64,000 nucleotides of DNA. Source: Chloroflexota bacterium (GTDB lineage: Bacteria > Chloroflexota > Anaerolineae > Anaerolineales > Anaerolineaceae). Both the position numbers and the translations under genes were made by a program. The DNA is taken from the NCBI GenBank assembly GCA_021825925.1, contig JAKAFP010000002.1:372001-436000 (forward strand). The letters are read 5' to 3'. The notes beneath the pieces were generated by a model that was not told where the DNA came from, ran no database searches, and saw only the letters and a program-made list of their open reading frames with translations. The first letter of the stretch is position 1. The number at the start of each line of letters is the position of its first letter. Of this stretch, positions 47,267-60,105 are shown piece by piece.

Positions 47267-47827
47267 ATGCGATTTGGAAGTAAACGTCCTTCCGTAACCC
47301 TGATCCTTTGTCTTGCAGCCCTCCCATTCTTATTGGTGGGCTGCAAGTCCATCCTTCCCGTACGCTCTGTGCCGGTGGAAGACCAGGCTGCCCTTTTTAA
47401 GGCCCCCACCTTCTTGCCCACCAACATTGTCGTCACTGAACCAACCCCCACCCCGCAATCTTCATCAGCTCAAGTGGCTGAGTGTACCAACCTGTTGCAA
47501 TTCATTGCCCCCGATCTTACCTACCCGGATGGCACAGAAGTAAAACCTGGTCAGGCCATTGACAAGCAGTGGAAGGTTAAAAACGCGGGTACTTGCAACT
47601 GGGATTCCACCTACACGCTTCAACTCCTGGGCGGAGAAAGCATGGGCGCCGCATCCCCACAGGCACTTGTACCCGCCCGCAACGGCACAGAAACGGTCAT
47701 CGCTGTCCAATTCACCGCCCCCATGGAACCTGGCCGCTATACCAGCCAATGGAAGGCATACGGACCAAATGGCCAGCCTTTTGGCGATCTACTCTACATG
47801 GATATTACCGTGGTGTCTGCACAATAA
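47267..47827 (+). CDS. Lipoprotein with NBR1-type Ig-like domain
   Basis: 186 residues. The signal peptide ends in the lipobox LLVGC (Cys26). A short Pro/Thr linker is followed by one NBR1-like Ig domain (about 70-185): DLTYPDGTEVKPGQ, DKQWKVKNAGTCNWDSTY and GRYTSQWKAYGPNGQPFGD. This domain is frequent in secreted Chloroflexota proteins and probably binds or presents something at the surface. It begins 5 nt after recA, perhaps by read-through, but its function is unrelated. Confidence 0.82.
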   Translation: MRFGSKRPSVTLILCLAALPFLLVGCKSILPVRSVPVEDQAALFKAPTFLPTNIVVTEPTPTPQSSSAQVAECTNLLQFIAPDLTYPDGTEVKPGQAIDKQWKVKNAGTCNWDSTYTLQLLGGESMGAASPQALVPARNGTETVIAVQFTAPMEPGRYTSQWKAYGPNGQPFGDLLYMDITVVSAQ

Positions 47828-47839
47828 GCCGCTCCTGCG

Positions 47840-48754
47840 ATGAACGTATCCCCCTCGAAATCTAATCGGTATATTTACCTTTCCATCCCTCTGGTGATAC
47901 TACTAGCGACTGGAGCCTTTTTCACCATTCGCACGCAAGGTTTTGGATACTTCGTCACCCCGACCCTTACCATAACCCCCACCAGCACGATCATGATGAT
48001 CGGAGCCGATCTCAACGCATCACAAACTGCAACTCCTTTTCAACCGCTGCCCACCGACACCCCCACCCCAACTTCAACTTTCACGCCCACGCCAACTGAC
48101 ACCCCGACAGCCACAGCCACGAACACCCCGCTGCCAACCAACACGCCGCAGCCGCAACCCACTGTAAAACCGCTACCGACCAATCCCCCAGTGGATGGAT
48201 TGCCTGCGTCCTATCAAATCTCTGGGGTTGCAGGTCATGCCCAAAGCCACATGCTCTCGTGTGAAGCCAGGGCAGCTGCAGATTGGGCGGCCTTCTACGG
48301 GGTCTCGCTGAGTGAAAACTCGATCCAATCTGCCTTCCCCAGCACTGACAATCCAGAAACCGGTTTCGTAGGCAACGTCAACGGCGCATGGGGACAGATC
48401 CCGCCAGACGATTATGGTGTGCACGCGAACCCCGTGGCCACGGTACTCCGTAATAATGGGGTTTCAGCTAATGCCTCCAAAGGCGTGTCGTTGACCGAAT
48501 TGCGCCGTCAGATCGCCTCAGGCAATCCGGTGATCGTCTGGGTTGTCGGCTCCGTATGGGGCGGTTCCGGGGTCAGCTACACAGCCTCGGATGGCAGCAG
48601 CACCACAGTCGCTTATTATGAACATGTGGTCATCCTGACCGGCTATGACGAAACAGGCTTTACCATCGTGGATGGCGCTTCAACTTACTGGCGTTCAAAC
48701 GCTGCTTTTTCCAGTTCATTTGGCGCGCTCAACAATATGGCCATCACGCACTAA
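47840..48754 (+). CDS. Secreted C39-like cysteine peptidase
   Basis: 304 residues. A membrane anchor (about 11-31) is followed by a Thr/Pro-rich linker (about 40-118) and a C39_2-type peptidase domain. The candidate triad is Cys141 (in LSCEARAA), His262 (EHVVILTGYD) and Asp278 (TIVDGA). Family C39 relatives cleave double-glycine leaders, but this secreted branch has unknown targets. No ribosome-binding site is clear; the gene follows the lipoprotein by 12 nt, so the two may be coupled. Confidence 0.82.
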   Translation: MNVSPSKSNRYIYLSIPLVILLATGAFFTIRTQGFGYFVTPTLTITPTSTIMMIGADLNASQTATPFQPLPTDTPTPTSTFTPTPTDTPTATATNTPLPTNTPQPQPTVKPLPTNPPVDGLPASYQISGVAGHAQSHMLSCEARAAADWAAFYGVSLSENSIQSAFPSTDNPETGFVGNVNGAWGQIPPDDYGVHANPVATVLRNNGVSANASKGVSLTELRRQIASGNPVIVWVVGSVWGGSGVSYTASDGSSTTVAYYEHVVILTGYDETGFTIVDGASTYWRSNAAFSSSFGALNNMAITH

Positions 48755-48772
48755 AAAATAAAACAAAAATCC

Positions 48773-48819
48773 AAGGTCACCTTGACAAGGCAGTATAAAA
48801 CCCTTATCAAGGTGACCTT
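48773..48819. terminator. Hairpin after the C39 gene
   Basis: An 18-bp stem with one mismatch pairs 48773-48790 with 48802-48819 and encloses an 11-nt loop. Its arm contains CCTTGACAAGG, the same core as the hairpin at 29367-29399, so the two may be related. Followed by TAACAAAAAA. Confidence 0.7.
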
Positions 48820-48825
48820 AACAAA

Positions 48826-48854
48826 AAACAGCGAGGGTACTAGCCTCGCTGTTT
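48826..48854 (-). terminator. ahcY terminator
   Basis: AAACAGCGAGG and CCTCGCTGTTT pair around a 7-nt loop. On the minus strand a TTTTTTG tail follows, 20 nt after the ahcY stop. Confidence 0.9.
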
Positions 48855-48873
48855 CAATTAACTCACTTACAGA

Positions 48874-51108
<2,235 letters not shown>

Positions 51109-51112
<4 letters not shown>

Positions 51113-52161
51113 TTACCTTCCAAACTGTTATTATAAACGCATCTTGCCAAATTCAGATCATACGGAGGAGTGATTATACCAGCTTCAGTAACAAGCGAAG
51201 TGATCAATCCATTCGGTGTAATATCAAAAGCAGGGTTACGCGCTTTGGCGCCTACAGGAGCTACCGGTTCACCATGGAATTCAAGCCCCAACACTTCATC
51301 ACCATCACGTTCTTCAATGGGGATCCTATCACCATTTGGAATGGATAAATCCAATGTCGAAAGTGGAAATACTGAATAGACCGGAACACCGTTGGTATGA
51401 GCCGCCAGACTGAGCATGTAGGTGCCAACTTTATTAACCACATCCCCATTGGCCGCCACTCGATCCGCTCCAAAAAAGACTTTGTTTACCTTGCCACTAC
51501 GCAAGAAAAATCCTGCAGCATTATCCGTAATAATCTCATAAGGAATGCCATATTGTTCACATTCCCAGGCGGTTAACCGCGCGCCCTGCAGTCTTGGCCG
51601 GGTCTCATCCACCAGCAAATGGATGCGTTTTCCTTGCTCATGGGCAAAACGGATGGCTCCCAACGCGGTTCCCCAATCCACAACAGCCAGCGAACCTGTA
51701 TTGCAATGGTGAATGATGGTATCACCATCGTTGATTAAACTGGCGCCGTTTTCTGCCAGTTTGCGGTTGATCTGAACATCTTCTTCCGCCATCAGGTGGG
51801 CTTCTACAAGCAGTTTGTCAGGGATATCTGCGTCTGAGATGGATTCATTCAGAACGATCTTCAGCATTCGGTTCACACCCCAGGCCAGGTTTACTGCCGT
51901 CGGCCTTGAAGCGATCAGTAATTCAGCGGCATTTTTTGCCTGATTTCTGACATTCCCCGTGGAAGCCTTTAAGGCAGCCAGAACCATGCCGTATGCTCCT
52001 GCAACTGCCAGCGCCGGAGCTCCGCGGATAGCCATGCTACGGATGGCGTCAAGCATCTCATCCAAGGTCTGGCAATGCAAATACTCAAACCGGCGCGGCA
52101 ATCGCCGTTGGTCTATCATACTGACCTGTTTTTTTTCTGGAAGCCATTCTATCGTGCGCAA
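51109..52161 (-). CDS. mtnA: S-methyl-5-thioribose-1-phosphate isomerase
   Basis: 350 residues from a TTG at 52161, placed by homology (family proteins begin M-R-T-I-E-W) and by GGTGG a few nt upstream. A longer in-frame reading to another TTG would run through the hairpin at 52171-52196 and is unlikely. The catalytic cysteine is in HHCNTGSLAV and the aspartate in FGADRVAANGDVVNK. It isomerises methylthioribose 1-phosphate in methionine salvage. It is the first gene of the methyl-cycle operon. Confidence 0.9.
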
Positions 52162-52170
52162 TTCACCACC

Positions 52171-52196
52171 AAAAAACGCTCTCGCGGGAGAGCGTT
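52171..52196 (-). promoter_or_regulatory. Terminator-like hairpin in the mtnA leader
   Basis: On the minus strand AACGCTCTC, loop CCGC, GAGAGCGTT, then TTTT. It ends 10 nt before the mtnA start codon and its tail runs into the ribosome-binding site. The upstream chemoreceptor has its own terminator (52257-52296), so this one belongs to the mtnA leader. Attenuation or 5' stabilisation are the likely roles. Confidence 0.65.
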
Positions 52197-52256
52197 CCTT
52201 CCGATTAAGTTTATCATGAAAATCGGGGTCGTTGCAATATTTTTTCAATAAAAGGG

Positions 52257-52296
52257 AACCGCAGTGAGTTTCGATGTTTTTTTTTCACTGCGGTTC
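52257..52296 (-). terminator. Terminator of the second chemoreceptor
   Basis: GAACCGCAGTGA (52257-52268) pairs with TCACTGCGGTTC (52285-52296) with a 16-nt loop. On the minus strand the stem is followed by CCTTTTATTG. Confidence 0.85.
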
Positions 52297-52336
52297 ACAA
52301 ATTATTCTTCAACCAGAAATACCTGATCTTGAGTAA

Positions 52337-54385
52337 TTATTCTTTTAATGTCTCTTGCTCAACAGAATTAATTTTGAATTTGGCGACCAATTCGGTCAGT
52401 TTTTGAGCCATCACGGAAAGCGAGGCTGCGGCGGCGGTCACTTCCTCAACCTGGGCAGTCATTTCTTCCGCACTGGCGCTTACCTCTTCAACAGAGGCGC
52501 TGTTTTCTTCACTCACACTTGCAATGCTCTCGATGGCTTGAGACACCACACCTGCATTGGCGGCCATTTCTTCGGTTGAGGCTGTGTTTTCTTCAACAAC
52601 CGCCGAGACCGTTTCGACTGCTTCCACCAATTTACTCGCAGCCATCTTCATCTTATTGCTCGCATCCGCGGCCATGGATGCCTGTTTATTTACGGCTTCT
52701 GATGCTTTCAAAATATCTGTAAGCGCAGAACCCGCTTGATTGGCACTGGTAACCCCTGTTTCAACTTCGAGCGATCCTTCATCCATGGCTTTGACCGCTT
52801 CAAATACAGTGGTGAGGATTCCGTTGATCAAACCACCAATTTCTTTAGTCGCCAGCGAAGACCGTTCAGCAAGTTTTCGCACCTCGTCTGCGACCACCGC
52901 AAAACCCTTGCCATGCTCCCCTGCACGAGCGGCTTCGATGGCTGCATTCAATGCCAGAAGATTGGTTTGTGATGCAATGTCTTCGATAGTTTCAACAATG
53001 GCCCTGATCTCTTCAGAACGTTTGCCCATCTCTTGAACCTTGCTAGCCGAGATACCCACCTTCTCCTTAATACTCTTCATACCAACCAACGTTTGCTCGA
53101 CTGTTGCTGATCCTTTTCTTGCCGCCTCGGTGGCGGTAGCTGAATCTGTAGTCACGGTATCCGCGATTTCAGCCACTTGCTGGATGGATTTATTAATTTC
53201 ATCTGTGATCCTTGACGCAGTTGAGACGGATTCGCTTTGGTCTTGAGCGCCTCTTGCGACGCCATTGATGGCAATGGTCATCTGTTCAATGGAAGAAGCT
53301 GTTTTCGATATTGAAGAAGCCTGTTCCTGAGTCCCTTTTGCCACCTGCTGAATCGTGACAGTGATTTGTCCGGTAGCCTGACCAGCTTGTGAGGATGAAG
53401 AAGAAAGTTGTTCTGCAGCCGCACTCAAGTTAATTGCACTTTCCATGACCTGAGAGACCGTTGCACGCAAATTGACGATCATGTGAGAAAAAGCCACACC
53501 CAGCTCATCCTTTTCGGAAATTGGCATTACCTCTACCGTCAGATCATCCTGGGCAATTTTATTGGCAGCCTCTCCCATTCCTTGAAGGTATTTTTCCAAG
53601 CGGTTGAAAGCTTTACCGATATCTCCAATTTCATCACCACGATTCATGACAGACGCTTTGATTTTTTGATCCATATCTCTGAGCAAATCCCCTTGAGAGA
53701 TACTATCGCTGGCCATGGTGAGCAGCTTCATAGGCACCGTCAATGAATTACTGACAAAAATACCCAAGATAATAGCAATGGCCAAACCAACGAATGAGAG
53801 TACAAGACTCCCCAGCAGACTCTGATTGAAAGTTTTATTGGATTTCGTTATGGCTGTATCGGCCATGGAAACATGCAAGGTATTGAGTTCAGTTAAAGCA
53901 CTCGTTGCATTTTTACTGGCTTCAACTAATTTTCCACCTTCTTCCACATAGGCCAAGGCTTCAGCATTGTAGTTGGAATCAGCCAGCGTTAATGACTCGT
54001 TCAAATACTTTTGATAATCCACCCAGGCATTGGAAAACTCAGCTACAATTTTTGTTTCGTCTTTTGTCAGTGGAAGTGCATTGATCTCATTAAGCGAAGA
54101 GTCAATGGTTTTAACCCTCTCAATGATCGTTGCTTGAGTGGTTTTTCTTTGTTTGGGAATGGTGACATACCGATAGAAATCAGCCCGGATATTTCCAAAT
54201 TCCGAAGAAATGGTTCCCGCCAAATTAATAGGGACTAAATTATTAGTGTACATCGCTTTAATTTGTTTATTATTCAAATTCAAGTTAATAATCCCGATTA
54301 CAGCCACAACGAGAATAATAATTGAGAGTGTTATATAACTTGACATCAATTTTATGTTCATTCGGATATTATCTATATATTTCAT
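52337..54385 (-). CDS. Methyl-accepting chemotaxis protein with four-helix-bundle sensor
   Basis: 682 residues. TM1 (about 14-36) and TM2 (about 195-218) enclose a 160-residue helical sensor of the 4HB_MCP type. A HAMP domain (about 215-270) and a receptor coiled coil follow, with the tip [20 protein letters not shown] and [24 protein letters not shown] precedes the ATG. Its ligand is unknown. The signalling tip is nearly the same as in the receptor at 5432-7051, so both may use one CheA/CheW set. Confidence 0.95.
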   Translation of the reverse strand: MKYIDNIRMNIKLMSSYITLSIIILVVAVIGIINLNLNNKQIKAMYTNNLVPINLAGTISSEFGNIRADFYRYVTIPKQRKTTQATIIERVKTIDSSLNEINALPLTKDETKIVAEFSNAWVDYQKYLNESLTLADSNYNAEALAYVEEGGKLVEASKNATSALTELNTLHVSMADTAITKSNKTFNQSLLGSLVLSFVGLAIAIILGIFVSNSLTVPMKLLTMASDSISQGDLLRDMDQKIKASVMNRGDEIGDIGKAFNRLEKYLQGMGEAANKIAQDDLTVEVMPISEKDELGVAFSHMIVNLRATVSQVMESAINLSAAAEQLSSSSSQAGQATGQITVTIQQVAKGTQEQASSISKTASSIEQMTIAINGVARGAQDQSESVSTASRITDEINKSIQQVAEIADTVTTDSATATEAARKGSATVEQTLVGMKSIKEKVGISASKVQEMGKRSEEIRAIVETIEDIASQTNLLALNAAIEAARAGEHGKGFAVVADEVRKLAERSSLATKEIGGLINGILTTVFEAVKAMDEGSLEVETGVTSANQAGSALTDILKASEAVNKQASMAADASNKMKMAASKLVEAVETVSAVVEENTASTEEMAANAGVVSQAIESIASVSEENSASVEEVSASAEEMTAQVEEVTAAAASLSVMAQKLTELVAKFKINSVEQETLKE

Positions 54386-54697
54386 TTGTCACCTCAGATT
54401 GATGAATGGGTATGATAGACTTTGAAATAAATACACTAAAGTGGATTTGCAAAAAACGTTTAATCGGTTGTTATGATGTAATGGAATGGAAAATACTTAG
54501 TACTCTCTCCGGTTTCTGACAACATAACATGTTTGCATATTGTAAACATAAGCATTCTGAAGAAAGTAAAGTATCGGTAAATTTCAGGAAAATATTCTCT
54601 TAATTTTTGTTTCCAGCAACCATAGAAGTTAAAAACTTGGATTCTGCTAATTTTTACACCTATTGACACTTCTTCCCCACTCCGTTATAAATTCTCT
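54386..54697. other. Divergent promoter region, no gene
   Basis: 312 AT-rich nt between the chemoreceptor and the SLT lipoprotein. The strong promoter at 54663-54691 serves the lipoprotein; the chemoreceptor promoter could not be matched. I see no coding frame. Confidence 0.5.
54663..54691 (+). promoter_or_regulatory. Promoter of the SLT lipoprotein, leaderless arrangement
   Basis: TTGACA (54663-54668), 17 nt, then TATAAA (54686-54691), then 6 nt to the ATG at 54698. This is the best match to consensus in the window. The predicted start point is the A of the ATG, and there is no ribosome-binding site. Confidence 0.8.
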
Positions 54698-57088
54698 ATG
54701 AACAAAAAAACCATCATCTACTTTCTGGTAGTTTCCTTAGTATTAAGTGCCTGTAATCGTAATATGACCACCTCTCCACTTCAGCAACCCACTGAAGTAC
54801 CTACCCAATGGATACCAACGGCCACGGCCACGCCCACTCCGACCCCCGCAGTAAGGGTTCTCAATGGCGAATCACTCCTCATCACTGGTGATTACGACCA
54901 GGCTTATAGCGAATTCCTCGCCAGCAGTACTCAAAGTTCAGACCAGGAACTGGTTGCCTCCGCGTTATTGGGAATGGGCAGAGCTTTATTGTTAAAAGAA
55001 GATTATTTTGGGGCAGTAAATCAATTTTCGTCATTGCTAATCAATTACCCAACCGGTGAAACACGTAACACGTCATTCTTCTTCCTTGCAAAAGCTTATG
55101 ACGCTCTGGAGCAATATCGTCTCGCAGCGGATGCCTATGCGAGTTATTTAAGTGCACTGCCGGGTCCGTTGGATAGCGAGATCAATGAAATGCGCGGTAA
55201 TTCGTTATTGAAATATGGCGATTTTGCAGGAGCAATGAGCGCATACCAAACTGCCATCGCCACCGCCACGGGCAGCAAACTTGACCAACTGCAAATAGAA
55301 TTGGCACAAGCAGCAACCTCTGCTGGCAATAATGATCAAGCCATCAATATTTACCTTGGATTAATTGATACTGGTCTAAATGGGTATACCAAGGCGCAAG
55401 CCGATCTGCTTTTGGGCCGTATTTATTTGCAAATGGGGCTGACAGACCAGGCTTATGCCCGTTTTCAAGATTCTGTTGATAATTACCCTGAAGCGTACGA
55501 TTCCTATTCCGCATTGGTACAACTGGTCGAAGACGGTCAACCTGTCAATCAGTTGAACCGGGGGATTATTGACTACAACGTGGGTCAGTACGGCGTGGCC
55601 ATTGAAGCGCTTACCAATTATATGGATGCGAATCCCCAGCATGATGCCACAGCCCATATTTACAAAGCTTTAAGCTTCTACGAAATTAATCAATTTGAAA
55701 ATGAGATCGCTGAATGGGATAAAGTCATTCTGGAGCACAGCACTGAAGATGAAAACTATTTTAGAGCTTATGACGAAAAATCCTATACGCAGTGGCTTTC
55801 TCTTAATCAGTTTATGGAAGCCGCTCAAACCTGCCTGACCTTCGTAGCTTCAGTACCCACCTCACCAAATGCCCCCATCATGCTGGATAAAGCAGCACGA
55901 ATTTATGTAGATGGCGGTTATCTTTCTATGGCTGCAGAAACTTATGAGCGAGTGTTTAATGAATATCCAGGTTCTGAACAGGCTTATAGTGGATTATTCA
56001 AAGCCGGCATCCTGTATTACCGCATGGGTGATTTTGCCAAAGCCCAAACCACTTTTCTAAGGTTGGTTGTTTTAACCGACAATCCCGAAGAACAGGCAGC
56101 GGATTATTTATGGGTTGCAAAAAGCCTTGAAAAACAAAACGACAGCGCAGGAGCTCAGGAGTATTATCAAAAAGCAGCCTGTGCTGCACCTTCCGGTTAT
56201 TATGGCATCCGTGCAAGCGAGATTCTGGCCGGTCAGTCGCCCTTATCACAACTGCAAAATATTGATCTGGCAGTTGACTTTCAAGCCGAAAAAACCAAGG
56301 CCAGCCGCTGGATGGTGGATACATTTAAGCTGGATGCATCAATTGATCTTAATTCGCCGGCTGAACTGGCCTCAAATCAATCCTGGATGAAAGCTGAAGT
56401 GTATACCAAACTGGGCATGCGTGAACAAGCCAGCAGTGAATTTGAATCACTGCGAAATACTCTGATCGGTGATGCCGTTAACACCTATCGGTTGATGAAT
56501 CGGACGTTGGAACTGGGGTATTATCGCACTGCCATTTTATGCAGCCGCCATGTTTTGGATTTGGCCGGCCTAAGTCAAGCCGCCACTTTGACCGATCCGC
56601 CTGATTATTTTAACCATATCCGTTTTGGATCATACTTCAGAGAAATTGTCATCCCCACTTCACTGGAACATAACATTGATCCGATGTTGATTTTCAGTCT
56701 CATCCGCCAGGAAAGTTTGTTTGACAGCAGCATCACCTCTGTAGCGTCGGCACAGGGATTGATGCAGATTACCCCCGATACAGCAGTCGGTATAGTGGAG
56801 AATTATGGTTGGCCGCCAAACTACACTGCTGATGATCTCAACAGGCCGATGGTCAATATCCGCCTGGGCACTCATTATTTCAAGAGATGCCTGGACCTTT
56901 ATAATGGTAATGCATATGCTGCGCTCTCTTCATATAATGCCGGTGATACTGCCACCACCCGATGGAAGGAATTATCAGGTGGAGATCCGGATCTGTTTAT
57001 TGAGATCATCAGTTACAGTGAAACCAGAGACTACATCAAATCCATCGTTGAGAATAATGCGATTTACGAACTCATTTACAAACGATAA
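54698..57088 (+). CDS. TPR-rich lipoprotein with C-terminal lytic transglycosylase (SLT) domain
   Basis: 796 residues. The lipobox LSAC (Cys19) anchors it; a Pro/Thr linker and about ten TPR-like repeats (about 55-600) follow. The SLT domain (about 640-790) has LIRQESLFDSS with the catalytic Glu, AQGLMQITPDTA and LSSYNAGD. It should cut peptidoglycan glycan strands to 1,6-anhydro ends, like soluble lytic transglycosylase Slt70 but lipid-anchored. The ATG has no ribosome-binding site, in line with a leaderless transcript. Confidence 0.92.
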   Translation: MNKKTIIYFLVVSLVLSACNRNMTTSPLQQPTEVPTQWIPTATATPTPTPAVRVLNGESLLITGDYDQAYSEFLASSTQSSDQELVASALLGMGRALLLKEDYFGAVNQFSSLLINYPTGETRNTSFFFLAKAYDALEQYRLAADAYASYLSALPGPLDSEINEMRGNSLLKYGDFAGAMSAYQTAIATATGSKLDQLQIELAQAATSAGNNDQAINIYLGLIDTGLNGYTKAQADLLLGRIYLQMGLTDQAYARFQDSVDNYPEAYDSYSALVQLVEDGQPVNQLNRGIIDYNVGQYGVAIEALTNYMDANPQHDATAHIYKALSFYEINQFENEIAEWDKVILEHSTEDENYFRAYDEKSYTQWLSLNQFMEAAQTCLTFVASVPTSPNAPIMLDKAARIYVDGGYLSMAAETYERVFNEYPGSEQAYSGLFKAGILYYRMGDFAKAQTTFLRLVVLTDNPEEQAADYLWVAKSLEKQNDSAGAQEYYQKAACAAPSGYYGIRASEILAGQSPLSQLQNIDLAVDFQAEKTKASRWMVDTFKLDASIDLNSPAELASNQSWMKAEVYTKLGMREQASSEFESLRNTLIGDAVNTYRLMNRTLELGYYRTAILCSRHVLDLAGLSQAATLTDPPDYFNHIRFGSYFREIVIPTSLEHNIDPMLIFSLIRQESLFDSSITSVASAQGLMQITPDTAVGIVENYGWPPNYTADDLNRPMVNIRLGTHYFKRCLDLYNGNAYAALSSYNAGDTATTRWKELSGGDPDLFIEIISYSETRDYIKSIVENNAIYELIYKR

Positions 57089-57093
57089 GGTCA

Positions 57094-57131
57094 AAAAAAT
57101 CCCCGCGGCCAGATGACCGCGGGGATTTTTT
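57094..57131. terminator. Strong bidirectional terminator
   Basis: A 15-bp stem (AAAAAATCCCCGCGG at 57094-57108 with CCGCGGGGATTTTTT at 57117-57131) has an 8-nt loop. The A- and T-rich arms serve both the SLT lipoprotein and ppdK. Confidence 0.95.
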
Positions 57132-57148
57132 ATTGTAATTCAAACGTA

Positions 57149-59893
57149 TTACTTGCGATTCTTCAAAGCAGCCTGTGCAGCGGCCAAACGGGCAACCGGT
57201 ACACGGAAGGGTGAGCAGGAAACGTAATTGTTGCCGACTCTATGGCAGAATTCGATGGAAGCAGGATCGCCACCGTGTTCACCGCAGATACCCACTTCAA
57301 GCTCAACACGTTGTGAACGGCCATCTTCAACAGCCATCTTCATCAATTTACCCACACCATCCTGATCAAGTGTCTGGAATGGATTCTTGGGGAGAATGCC
57401 TTCTTCAACATACTTCACAAGGAAGTTACGTTCGGCATCGTCACGGCTGTAACCAAAGGTCATTTGGGTCAGGTCGTTGGTACCGAAGGAGAAGAATTCA
57501 GCCACGCCGGCGATCTCGGCGGCAGTCACTGCGGCGCGCGGAATCTCGATCATGGTGCCGAATTTGTAGGGGAATTGAACTTTCTTTTCTTCCATGACGG
57601 CTTTGGCGATGCGTTCCAACCGTGGCTGGATCCATTTGAGTTCATTGACATGACCGGTCAAAGGAATCATCACTTCAGGTTTGGCGTGAACACCGCGCAG
57701 GGTGCAGTCAGCGGCAGCTTCAAAGATGGCGCGGACCTGCATTTCGACGATCAAAGGCATTTCAACAGAAAGACGAACACCTCGGAGACCCATCATCGGG
57801 TTGCTTTCATGCAGAAGTTTGATGGCTTCAAGAAGTGCTTCTTTTTCAGCCAGACCCTTGGTCTCGCCCTTCACACGCATGGTAATGACTTCCTCGAGAA
57901 GTTTTTCTTCATCGGGCATGAACTCATGCAGCGGGGGATCAATCAAGCGGATGATGACAGGATAGCCATCCATGGCAGTGAACAGACCATCAAAGTCGGC
58001 GCGCTGGTAAGGCAGCAATTCATCCAAGGCGGCTTTACGGACAACTTCGTCCTTGGCCAGGATCATGCGCTGAACGATCGGCAGACGGGTCGGTTCAAAG
58101 AACATGTGCTCGGTACGGCAGAGACCAATACCAACCGCACCATATGAGCGGGCGCGCTGTGCATCTTTGGGATAATCAGCGTTTGCCCAAACCTGCAAAC
58201 CTCTGGTCGGCCAGCCCTTGGGAGCTTTGCGGATGCCTTCGGTGGCAGCGATTTCATCTGCCCAGGTGAGGATGGTCAAAAGATCTTTTTGTTCTTCGAT
58301 CTTGGGATCGGTGAGGGCTAATTTTCCAACATAAACTTCACCGGTGGTTCCATCAAGAGAGATCCAATCGCCTTCATTGACCACGGTTCCATTGACAGTC
58401 ATTTTGCGTTTGTCGAGATCAATCACCAGGTTGGCTGCAGCGACAACACAGGGAACACCAAATTGGCGGGCAACGACTGCGGCGTGTGATGCAGCTCCAC
58501 CTTCGCTGGTCAAGATACCCTTTGAAGCCAACATACCATGCACATCATCAGGTTTGGTGAAAGGACGAACCATGATGGTGTCTTGTTTTTGTTCCTTGGC
58601 CATTTTTTCGGTCAGATCAGCATCGAAGTACACCTGTCCAACTGCGGCACCAGGTGAAGCGTTGACGCCGGTGGTAAAGAAGCGGCCTTCTTTTTTGGCG
58701 GTGGGTTTGCTATCTGCGGTAAATTGCGGGTGAAGCAGGGTATCCACATCAGCAGGAGTGATACGACCAACAGCTTCTTCCTTGGTGATCAGTTTTTCGC
58801 CAACCATATCCACTGCGATTTTGATCGCGGCGGCGGCTGTGCGTTTGCCATTGCGGCATTGAAGCATCCAGAGGCGTCCGCGTTCGATGGTGAATTCAAC
58901 ATCTTGCAGATCTTTGTAATGAAGTTCGAGTTTCTTGACGATTTCAAGGAACTGTTTGTTGGCTTCAGGAAGATCGCGGCCAAGGGTCTCGATCTTTTCA
59001 GTGTTGCGGATACCTGCGACCACATCCTCGCCCTGGGCGTTCAGTAGATAATCGCCAAACATGACACGTTCGCCAGTGGATGGATTACGGGTGAAAGCCA
59101 CACCGGTACCGGAATCATTGCCCATGTTACCGAACACCATGGTCACGATACAAACTGCGGTTCCCAGATCGTCGGGAATATTGGTGGCACGGCGATAGTC
59201 AATGGCGCGTTTACCGTTCCAAGATTTGAACACCGCTTCGGTGGCCAATTTCAATTGTTCGAGGGGTTCTTGGGGGAAATCAATGCCGATTTCTTTTTTG
59301 GTGACGGCTTTAAAGGTAGCAACAAGTTCTTTCAAATCATCCGCGGTTAGATCAGTATCAACCTTGGCGCCTTTTGCTTTTTTGAGCTCATCAAGGGGTT
59401 CTTCATAAGCTTCGTCAGTGATTCCCAAGACGACTGAACCAAACATTTGGATCAATCGGCGATAAGAATCGTAAACAAAACGTTCGTTGTTGGTCAGTTT
59501 GACCATGCCCTTGGCGGTCTCGTCGTTCAAACCGATGTTGAGCACAGTATCCATCATGCCAGGCATGGAGAATTTGGCGCCAGAACGGCAGGAAACCAAC
59601 AGGGGATTTTCGACACTCCCAAATTTTTTGCCAGATTCTTTCTCGGTCGCTTTCAATGCTTCAAGCATCTGATCCCACTGACCTTCAGGAAATTTCTTTT
59701 CGACCTGATAGGCATTGCAGGCTTCAGTAGTGACGATGAATCCAGGAGGCACGGGTAAACCAATGCGGACCATTTCAGCCAGGTTTGCGCCTTTGCCACC
59801 GAGGAGACCGCGGACTTTGTCCCAGTCATTACCCACGTATGTTTCAGCTTGTTTGATTTCGTTGAATAAATAAACCCATTTCTTACCAGCCAT
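57149..59893 (-). CDS. ppdK: Pyruvate, phosphate dikinase
   Basis: 914 residues from the ATG at 59893 (site GGAGG). The nucleotide-binding domain starts LLGGKGANLAEM, the phosphohistidine domain has GGAASHAAVVAR with the catalytic His, and the PEP/pyruvate barrel ends with ICGEHGGDP. It converts pyruvate, ATP and phosphate to PEP, AMP and diphosphate, reversibly, giving a gluconeogenic or glycolytic route. With gap, pgk and YvcK it fits a flexible central metabolism. Confidence 0.97.
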   Translation of the reverse strand: MAGKKWVYLFNEIKQAETYVGNDWDKVRGLLGGKGANLAEMVRIGLPVPPGFIVTTEACNAYQVEKKFPEGQWDQMLEALKATEKESGKKFGSVENPLLVSCRSGAKFSMPGMMDTVLNIGLNDETAKGMVKLTNNERFVYDSYRRLIQMFGSVVLGITDEAYEEPLDELKKAKGAKVDTDLTADDLKELVATFKAVTKKEIGIDFPQEPLEQLKLATEAVFKSWNGKRAIDYRRATNIPDDLGTAVCIVTMVFGNMGNDSGTGVAFTRNPSTGERVMFGDYLLNAQGEDVVAGIRNTEKIETLGRDLPEANKQFLEIVKKLELHYKDLQDVEFTIERGRLWMLQCRNGKRTAAAAIKIAVDMVGEKLITKEEAVGRITPADVDTLLHPQFTADSKPTAKKEGRFFTTGVNASPGAAVGQVYFDADLTEKMAKEQKQDTIMVRPFTKPDDVHGMLASKGILTSEGGAASHAAVVARQFGVPCVVAAANLVIDLDKRKMTVNGTVVNEGDWISLDGTTGEVYVGKLALTDPKIEEQKDLLTILTWADEIAATEGIRKAPKGWPTRGLQVWANADYPKDAQRARSYGAVGIGLCRTEHMFFEPTRLPIVQRMILAKDEVVRKAALDELLPYQRADFDGLFTAMDGYPVIIRLIDPPLHEFMPDEEKLLEEVITMRVKGETKGLAEKEALLEAIKLLHESNPMMGLRGVRLSVEMPLIVEMQVRAIFEAAADCTLRGVHAKPEVMIPLTGHVNELKWIQPRLERIAKAVMEEKKVQFPYKFGTMIEIPRAAVTAAEIAGVAEFFSFGTNDLTQMTFGYSRDDAERNFLVKYVEEGILPKNPFQTLDQDGVGKLMKMAVEDGRSQRVELEVGICGEHGGDPASIEFCHRVGNNYVSCSPFRVPVARLAAAQAALKNRK

Positions 59894-60105
59894 TTTTATC
59901 CTCCAGATAAAATGAAATCTCATCCACCCGCCGAAGCGGGAAATTTACAGCAAATGTTGAATTTTACCATGATTATACCCTGTTCATACAAGTTCTTTAT
60001 TGTGCCTTGTCTATACAAAATAAATGCTTTTTTGTTAATCAAGTGAAAGGTAAATTCACCTCCATTTGTCTGATAATAGAGTCAGAATTACTTTATGGAG
60101 ATTTT

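Noticed and set aside
52162-52248. Longer mtnA start 29 codons upstream
   Set aside because: That stretch runs through the terminator-like hairpin and does not resemble MtnA N termini, which begin near the TTG at 52161.
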